DNA from: Echinostoma caproni
Lineage: Eukaryota; Platyhelminthes; Trematoda; Plagiorchiida; Echinostomatidae
Reading direction: 5' to 3'
Length of the DNA: 12,348 nucleotides
Assembly (NCBI GenBank): GCA_900618425.1
Contig: UZAN01045441.1
Location: 1-12,348 of the forward strand
The notes under the pieces were generated by a model that made no database searches, was not told the DNA's origin, and worked only from the letters and a program-made list of their open reading frames with translations. Positions 7,606 to 12,348 of the stretch are shown here, piece by piece. The stretch's first letter is position 1; each line of letters starts with the position of its first letter. A program made the position numbers and the translations under genes.

Positions 7606-8295
7606 TCAACTTTGGGAACAAATTGATGGGTTAAACAGACGGATAGCCACTGCCTCAGCTATTGCTAAATGTTGTTGACGAACAACCTTAGACGGAAAAA
7701 GAGGCACTCCGTAGATCACCTTGAAGGCATGTTCATTTACAGTATGCCCCGTATTTGCGAGGTGTTCCACAATGGCACTTGAGGTGGTTTTTCCGACCCC
7801 AGCAGTCAACCAGGCTGGTTTGTGTTGCTCGATCCTCTGGGAAAACTGCCTGATGGTTCTACCTACGTAGCATGCTGAACATGAACAAACGAATGAGTAG
7901 GTAATCATGGGGAAGGTAGAACTAGGCAATTTTTCTTTGAGTTTCATGGAAATAATCGGCTGATTGGTGAACCGGAGGCCTAAACGTGCCGCCGGAAATG
8001 TGCGTCTGACTGCTGTTTCCAAGCGCCGGGTGGATAGCTCACTTTTGTAATCTCCCTTGAATGGGAGTCTCAGGTTTAAGTCTTTCTTATTCACCGTTGT
8101 CATCGGAGGTCTCTTGGGTATTTCGGATAGGTTTTTCTGAATGAACCGTTCCGGGTAACCATTGGATATAAGTACTAGTTTTATATTCTTCAGTTCTTGT
8201 GGTAAGCTTTCTTCTGAGCAAATATATCTTGCACGGGCTGCGAGGGAACAGACAAGGTTCCGTTTCCGTTTCAGTGGATATATCGCCCAGTCCAT
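7606..8295 (-). pseudogene. Penelope-like protein, C-terminal part with GIY-YIG endonuclease
   Basis: A 229-codon open piece. Residues 1-14 rejoin the RT end (PLKRKRNL), then comes a linker with NGYPERFI (45-52), a motif typical of this protein family. The endonuclease covers about 131-229: YSF (133-135) corresponds to GIY, cysteines at 137, 139 and 142 and histidines at 158, 178 and 184 are candidates for the zinc-binding set, YVGRT (143-147) corresponds to YIG, arginine 154 lies in RIEQH, and the catalytic glutamate is probably E214 in IAEAVAIR, followed by FNPSIC. These keep the layout of a working nuclease that nicks target DNA. The apparent ATG at 8295 is an artefact: homology starts in another frame upstream, and the two frames overlap where a short deletion near 8270 fused RYIH to PLK. 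The end at TGA 7606-7608 fits the family. Confidence 0.88.
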
Positions 8296-8508
8296 GTTGG
8301 CTTGCGATAAACACTTCTGTTCAGGTAACCGTCACTTCGTCGCGTGAGATTCACATAGAGAAAATGGAACGTATCTTTTGATTCAGCTTCCGATGTCAAA
8401 CTAATAGCTGTTTGCGCCTCATTGAATTTGCTGAATAGCATTTCCAACGAGAATTGCTCACGTGTCAATGTGAAGATATCATCCACATACCAACAATAAA
8501 CTGGCAGA

Positions 8509-8510
<2 letters not shown>
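8271..8510 (-). pseudogene. Penelope-like reverse transcriptase, YVDD segment
   Basis: Starting beside the microsatellite, the frame reads SLPVYCWYVDDIFTLTREQF, with the RT catalytic YVDD codons intact at 8478-8489. It continues FSKFNEAQTAISLTSEAESK and then the strand after the active site, here FLYVNLTRR, where relatives have FLDV, so an aspartate is lost. It ends with SVYRKPTWTGRYIH, a highly conserved Penelope-like motif, at a TGA (8268-8270) created by a frame-changing deletion. Protein continues in the next frame as PLKRKRNL. The RT would copy the element's RNA from a nicked target. Confidence 0.85.
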
Positions 8511-8558
<48 letters not shown>

Positions 8559-8583
8559 CTCTCTCTCTCTCTATCTCTCTATT
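8509..8583. repeat. CTAT/CT compound microsatellite inside the reverse transcriptase
   Basis: About twelve CTAT units (8509-8556) followed by CT units with one CTAT (8557-8583). On the - strand it is GATA/GA. It lies between the GSPL and YVDD blocks of the RT, where relatives have a short linker, and it puts stops in the frame. Confidence 0.97.
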
Positions 8584-8860
8584 CATGGTTGTTGTGAGCT
8601 CATGGTTTTCCAGTTTGATCAAAAAGATATCAACTATCAGGGGTCAAAGTGGAGAACCCATGGCTACTCCATGTCTGACGATAGATTTCATTGTTGAAAG
8701 TGAACTGAATGTTAAACGTGCAACGGAGTAGCAAGTCCTTCAGGTTAGTCAGTGGAATACCAATGTTGATGTCGTTTTCCACTAAGCAATTGCACAAGTA
8801 TGAACTCGTCTCCAAAAATTTGAAAGCACTTGTTTTATATATTTGCTTCGGGGTTTTGAT
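8584..8860 (-). pseudogene. Penelope-like reverse transcriptase, front palm segment
   Basis: From about 8860 the frame reads through KFLETSSYLCNCLVENDINI, then GIPLTNLKDLLLRCTFNIQF and NNEIYRQ, the segment before the RT GSPLGPL motif in Penelope-like elements. A frameshift at 8671-8674 follows, and the next frame gives GVAMGSPL, a stop (8644-8646, where relatives have glycine; a single-base change GGA to TGA explains it), then PLIVDIFLIKLENHELTTT. The frame then enters the microsatellite. Homology upstream of about 8815 is uncertain, and the first catalytic aspartate motif is not present, so this is the truncated 5' end of the element. Confidence 0.8.
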
Positions 8861-8916
8861 TGTCGATTTACTTCCAAATCAATTTGGCAACCAGTTGCCT
8901 TAAATCAAATGAGTGA

Positions 8917-8927
8917 TGGCCTAGTGA
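8917..8927 (+). promoter_or_regulatory. RNA polymerase III A box (SINE 1)
   Basis: TGGCCTAGTGA matches the tRNA A box TGGCNNAGTGG except near its end. Confidence 0.6.
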
Positions 8928-8961
8928 TCGCGTCAGAGGGTTTACATTCCGGAAGAGGTGT

Positions 8962-8972
8962 GTTTGAATCCC
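8962..8972 (+). promoter_or_regulatory. RNA polymerase III B box (SINE 1)
   Basis: GTTTGAATCCC matches the B box GGTTCGANNCC at 9 of 11 positions and is followed by ACC as in a tRNA T-arm. Confidence 0.6.
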
Positions 8973-9040
8973 ACCCCACCGCCTGACTTTCCCGGTTGTG
9001 TATTGTAAAGCAGCTCTTTGATTAGCCGCTTCCCCCTTTC

Positions 9041-11682
9041 AGAAAATTGTATCTTTATATATTCAATAGAACGAGTAAAAATAAAAATAAAATTGGTGAT
9101 GCCCAATAACAATGACTCATCTAGTTTGAATCTGTACACACAAAAAGAAACGCACAAAATATCTAAAACAAACACAACACTGCCGATTGGTTTTTCTCAC
9201 ACAAATGTAGCTAACGAAGTGATGAAACAACCAACATATATAAGTCAACAAATGCAAATTGAACTTATGGATGGATTACTCTAGTGAACGAACTTTTTTC
9301 AGTTTTCACTTTATGAATTCAGCTCTTTGTTGACTACAGCGAATCTTGCGAAATAAAAATTATCTTTCAACCGAGTCGGATACCGTTTGATCAAACCACA
9401 CAATCAACGCGAACCTGTTCACCTCACTGGCATACTTTGTTCAGTGTGCTCTATTTGTCTGCGAGTGGACCGCAAGATTGTCTGTTCAGCGGAATAAAAC
9501 AGCTTACCAGAACACTATTATTCGACGATACTTTAGATATGCGTGTACGCAGATGTTTATTTCGCACATAGCCTGTTGCCGGTTATGATACATATATTAG
9601 AATGGATCTCTGTGGATGTTGGATAGTAAAATTGGTCAGACCTAATCGAGAGACCCTCACGTGAGAGGATCCCTGTAGTTCATACATTATAAAATCATAA
9701 TAATGTTTTGATTTGAATATACAGTTATTTTGGAGAAAAGGGCGCTTTGGTCCAACAAAGGTTTTGTAGTGAAACATGCAGCTAGAGAAGATGGAAGGTA
9801 ACGACAGGATTCGACGGTACCATCTCCTGTTTGCTGTAATGACTGCTTTACCGACATGATCATCCCGATCAAAGTAAATTTCTCACACATACCCTAGTGA
9901 ATGCGACCCATAAGTTGGACACCATGAAGGAATTTTTGCTGTCTACGTTTACCTACACATCACTAGACAAAAACAGAAATGCACAGTTATGTGAATCTGT
10001 AGGGCTCGAGTTTTGGAACATTCTGCATAGATTTACAAGCATCTCAATCATAATCACCTGGAGATTAATGCATTCATGCAGACGGGGAAGGATCAGTCTA
10101 GTACTTTTCACTAAGGATGAAGAACTAAAAACTATTTGGGTTTTAAGTGGATGAGCTAGAAAAAAATATTAGCAGCAAAGTCAGCCAGCGAATAATGGAT
10201 AATGGTCAACACATGGGTAAAATTCCTCCTCGATGTTGTTACAAATATGTAAATAAGATAATGATGTGGGCAATAGACCTACCATTTCGATTCTCTGGCT
10301 TTAACGATACGTTATATGTCGCTATGGTATCGGGTTATGTTTCGTATGTATGCCCACAATCAGTCTTCATTTATTTGCAATCAATTTTGCGCAAAATGTA
10401 TACTTCATAAATCGCGAGAAATGCAAATAGGCAAATAATAAAGACAATGGTATCTGATTTGTTGAAATTCTGGATTACTTTAGTGTGATGCTGGATGATG
10501 ACTAAGAGAGATATGTGAAGCTGTTTGAAATCGAAACCACGGTGAACTGTTCAATGGATGGTGCCTTACCCAGGGCAAACGGAACCGGGACGTGATCGGA
10601 TAAAACTCAAAGGATTTCTCTGGTTCATGTCAAACGTAAACTGGCCACTGAAAACCAGGTAGATGTGTTCAGTATTAATTCAACACTATTTTCACATCAC
10701 CAAACAATTCCAAATTAGAAGTGTACCAGTTGATGAAATTATGTTGGGTTGGCCAAACGAGTGAAAAGCCTCGAGGCTGATCTATTCCAGAATGGAACGG
10801 TTGAAGTTTATACCATGACCATTTTCACATTCTCACATTCATTGAATAAAAAGCTAAAGACATTCTGCCAATGTGTTCGTAAACGGTGCTATTGGTTGGA
10901 CGACGATATTTTTAGCTAGTCACGAAAACCATATGTCTGGTTTCTGAGCTTAGGAAAACTCCAAAGGTTTTACAACCAACTGAGTAACTAAAAGCAAACT
11001 GGGACAAAAATAATTTAAAATGTGATGTTATTTTGCAGTCCTTGTTGTCTTATGTCGAATTGATAAAGCGAAGGGTATTATTACCTAATTTTAATTGTTT
11101 TTGATAGTTTTTGATGAATATATAACAAAATGTAAACTTAGTTGTTGGAGCATAAAGGTGTTTGTCATGCTTTTCTTGATTTACGATTAAGGGAAGCAAT
11201 GTTTCTGCTAAAAAAATAGTTTGTTTTCCTGAAAATAAAAAGCATTATCTGTTGTCACTTTATCATGTTCGAGCTATCATTAATCATTTTCGGTTATAAT
11301 GCAGTCGAATAATGAATCATCTGATTGGAGTTTACCACTGCAATCCACGTTTATTCCAAATTGAAGTCCTCAAACAAGGATGGACGCTTTCCAACAACGG
11401 ACTGTATAAATGTCTGATGATAGAATGAAAGTAAAGGAGTAAATGGTGATGTAAACCATAGTGCCTAATTCTTTTTTTAATTTTTCTGTAAAAGATCGTC
11501 GCTTCTTGTGTCCATCACGAGCGAAAATTCCGCAAAACTAAACAGGGTTTCAAAACTAAAATTTCAGTTTTCGTATAGTTCTGAGATGCGCAGGGGAAAA
11601 TTTGTCGGACAAAGGATTATGCCAAGTGGGTAATGGGGGATTTGATTCAATTTCAAAGGTGAATTCGTCTTGCTTATAAAAG
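9041..11682. other. No supported gene over 2.6 kb
   Basis: Candidates were weighed and left low. A + frame at 9317-9571 (84 codons, no ATG, after GAATTCAG) reads naturally (FVDYSESCEIKIIFQPS) but is unrecognised. Frames at 9897-10154 and 10147-10410 overlap in different phases with no known content. Strong-looking acceptors occur at 9302 (TTTTTTCAG), 11038 (TTATTTTGCAG, then 21 codons SLLSYVELIKRR and on to a stop) and near 11487 (T-rich tract, then IVASCVHHERKF). None is paired with a convincing donor. A small direct repeat GTTTTTGAT occurs at 11097-11105 and 11107-11115, and a hairpin AAACCA/TGGTTT at 10926-10943. Confidence 0.35.
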
Positions 11683-11778
11683 AGGAAGCGCGAACTAAAA
11701 GTTAGGAAGCATTGGACAGCTGTTTTGAACTGGTTGGGTCTTATCAGCAGTGCGAATCCATCGACCCAACCGAACAAC
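11683..11778 (-). mobile_element. SINE family 2, copy B, 5'-truncated, inverted
   Basis: On the - strand this aligns with 12018-12110 of the + strand: GTTCGGTTG, CACTGCTGAT, then the stem-loop region, then ACAGCTG, CCA and TGCTTCCTA, and finally CGCGCTT are shared in the same order. The tRNA-like head with its A and B boxes is absent, so this copy is truncated at its 5' end, as is usual for LINE-mobilised elements. Differences from copy A are scattered substitutions and a small indel, implying independent ageing. A 73-codon open frame here is a by-product. Confidence 0.82.
11722..11747 (-). ncRNA. Degenerate hammerhead-like core in SINE copy B
   Basis: On the - strand: CTGATAA, GACC, loop CAACCA, GTTC, AAAA, C. 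Against the hammerhead core CTGANGA...GAAA it has G8 to A and the first G of GAAA to A; stem II has one C-U mismatch. The A at core position 9, lost in copy A, is kept here. It is expected to be inactive. Confidence 0.45.
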
Positions 11779-11963
11779 TAATCAGACCTTTGAAATTTAA
11801 ACAAATCCTTCATTACTCACTTGAAATAAGTAGTCAGGTTATGAATGTTTCCGACCGAATCATAACCGGGAGGCTAGTGCGGAGATGAGGAGGGTATGTG
11901 GCCCGCAACAAACTCTCTATAGCGTGTAAATGGAAATGAAAAACGGTCTGACCAGCTGCTCGG

Positions 11964-11974
11964 TGGCCGAGTGG
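11964..11974 (+). promoter_or_regulatory. RNA polymerase III A box (SINE 2)
   Basis: TGGCCGAGTGG is a full match to the A box TGGCNNAGTGG. Confidence 0.75.
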
Positions 11975-12000
11975 GTAGCATGCTTGCGTTCTGCCTGTGA

Positions 12001-12018
12001 GGTCCTGGATTCGATCCC
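12001..12018 (+). promoter_or_regulatory. RNA polymerase III B box (SINE 2)
   Basis: Within GGTCCTGGATTCGATCCC, the bases GGATTCGATCC (12007-12017) match the B box GGTTCGANNCC with one change. It overlaps the sequence equivalent to the schistosome hammerhead cleavage site. Confidence 0.7.
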
Positions 12019-12043
12019 CAGTTCGGTTGATGAATTTTCACTG

Positions 12044-12069
12044 CTGATGTGACCCAATCAGGTCGAAAC
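12044..12069 (+). ncRNA. Hammerhead-ribozyme-like core in SINE copy A
   Basis: CTGATGT (12044-12050), stem II GACC/GGTC (12051-12054 with 12061-12064, perfect), loop CAATCA, then GAAAC (12065-12069). The layout, stem length and loop size equal those of the schistosome SM-alpha hammerhead. Core A9 is T here, which should abolish or cripple cleavage. Stem III, between bases after GAAA and those before the candidate cleavage site at 12002-12004, is poorly paired (C-G and A-U next to the site, then mismatches). Stem I pairing with CTGGA is also eroded. I read it as a decayed ribozyme. Confidence 0.55.
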
Positions 12070-12348
12070 AGCTGCCCAGTGCTTCCTAGCATTTTAATAC
12101 GCGCTTAATTTGCTATATACGTGACGAAGAAAGAAAGAATTGAAATTGAAAGAATTACGTGTTCGAACAAGATACTGGTAAAGGTTATTAAGGAAAGAAA
12201 CATTTGTTCCAACCGCTTTTATAAAACAGTGGGTTTGATTGCATTCATTTGCACAAATTCGAATTGACCATGACAATTGGAAGATTGAAATCAAAGAAGA
12301 AATGTTTTTTTCTGAGAAGGTACATGAAACCGCATCTATAAGCCTGCG

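Larger units (their letters stand above)
7606..8860 (-). mobile_element. Penelope-like retroelement fragment (RT + GIY-YIG type)
   Basis: Read on the - strand, this is one retroelement in the correct order: end of the reverse transcriptase fingers and palm (from about 8860 or 8815), GVAMGSPL, YVDD, the RKPTWTG thumb-side motif, a linker, and a C-terminal GIY-YIG endonuclease ending at 7606. The combination of this RT type and a C-terminal GIY-YIG domain defines endonuclease-bearing Penelope-like elements. The N-terminal part, including the first catalytic aspartate motif of the RT, is missing, so the copy is 5'-truncated, as is usual for these elements. It contains at least three frame breaks, one stop and a microsatellite. 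A SINE begins about 50 bases beyond its 5' end. No flanking duplication was identified. Confidence 0.88.
8912..9040 (+). mobile_element. tRNA-headed SINE, family 1
   Basis: It begins with a tRNA-like head: a good A box and B box about 34 bases apart, the T-arm of which can still form 4 of 5 pairs (GTGTG/CCCAC). The body (CTGACTTTCCCGG and GTAAAGCAGCTC) runs to about 9040, where AT-rich sequence begins. The tRNA acceptor and anticodon stems are not intact, so it is not a tRNA gene. It shows no hammerhead-like core and differs from the family at 11955-12110. Ends are estimates. It would be transcribed by RNA polymerase III and moved by a partner LINE. Confidence 0.62.
11955..12110 (+). mobile_element. 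SINE family 2, copy A, with tRNA-like head and ribozyme-like body
   Basis: The order is A box, B box, spacer, hammerhead-like core, then a shared tail ending near CGCGCTTA (about 12110). The T-arm is still foldable (CTGG/CCAG around TTCGATC), while the acceptor and anticodon arms are not, so it is not a functional tRNA gene. Schistosome SM-alpha SINEs combine a polymerase III promoter with a hammerhead, and in S. mansoni the cleavage site lies in GTCCTGGATTC, as I recall it; the same bases occur here inside the B box (12002-12012). This points to a related family. A - strand open frame over it (12092-11874) is a by-product. Confidence 0.82.

Noticed and set aside
11414..11420. CTGATGA as a hammerhead core
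   Set aside because: The following bases cannot form stem II before GAAAG. The same holds for CTGATGA at 2810-2816.
11556..11777. 73-codon - strand open frame with natural-looking composition
   Set aside because: It is a translation of SINE copy B and its flank; the matching copy A shows the DNA is a repeat, not a gene.
11955..12030. Functional tRNA gene
   Set aside because: A and B boxes are good, but acceptor and anticodon stems do not pair and a long repeat body follows, so it is a SINE head.
11874..12092. 72-codon - strand open frame
   Set aside because: Reverse reading of the tRNA-headed SINE copy A.
1..12348. CRISPR array, bacterial operon, rRNA or prophage content
   Set aside because: No spaced direct repeats, no ribosome-binding-site-led genes and no rRNA motifs; the TEs and splice signals are those of an animal.

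Overview
The window looks like animal nuclear DNA, most likely from a flatworm and probably a digenean trematode. It is AT-rich, has no bacterial-style gene packing and no long intact gene, and carries (TA)n and (CTAT)n microsatellites. It also holds wreckage of three classes of mobile element: a mariner DNA transposon, a Penelope-like retroelement with a GIY-YIG endonuclease, and tRNA-headed SINEs. Two copies of one SINE carry a hammerhead-ribozyme-like core, a combination known from the SM-alpha retroposons of schistosomes. That core is the strongest taxonomic hint. The species is not determined.

Layout. From 1 to about 3350 the DNA is mostly non-coding, with one well-formed candidate internal exon on the + strand (668-766), a candidate small exon or secretory-type reading frame on the - strand (3071-3283), and two (TA)n tracts. 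From 3369 to 4149 lies a decayed mariner (+ strand) whose left-end repeat abuts a third (TA)n tract. It has lost its N-terminal DNA-binding part and the first catalytic aspartate. From 4150 to 7430 there is non-coding DNA with a few candidate exon signals (4510-4590 with a GTGAGT donor; 5601-5690 after a strong acceptor) and a 143-residue hydrophobic open frame (6461-6892) of unknown status. From about 7430 to 8860 lies a Penelope-like element on the - strand, with reverse transcriptase pieces, an intact YVDD box, and a 229-codon piece ending in GIY-YIG. It is broken by frameshifts, a stop, and a 75-bp CTAT/CT microsatellite grown inside the reverse transcriptase. A tRNA-headed SINE follows at 8912. 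From 9040 to 11680 I see no convincing gene. From 11683 to 12110 two copies of a second SINE lie in opposite orientation.

How it fits together. The simplest reading is a TE-rich intron or intergenic stretch. The exon candidates on the + strand (668-766, 4510-4590, 5601-5690) have compatible phases under some choices of acceptor, so they could belong to one gene interrupted by TE-filled introns. No product is recognised, and this remains a hypothesis. The most interesting signal is the pair of SINE copies: each has different damage to a hammerhead core, and the better base at each column gives a complete consensus core. This implies a live ribozyme-bearing SINE family in the ancestor of this genome.
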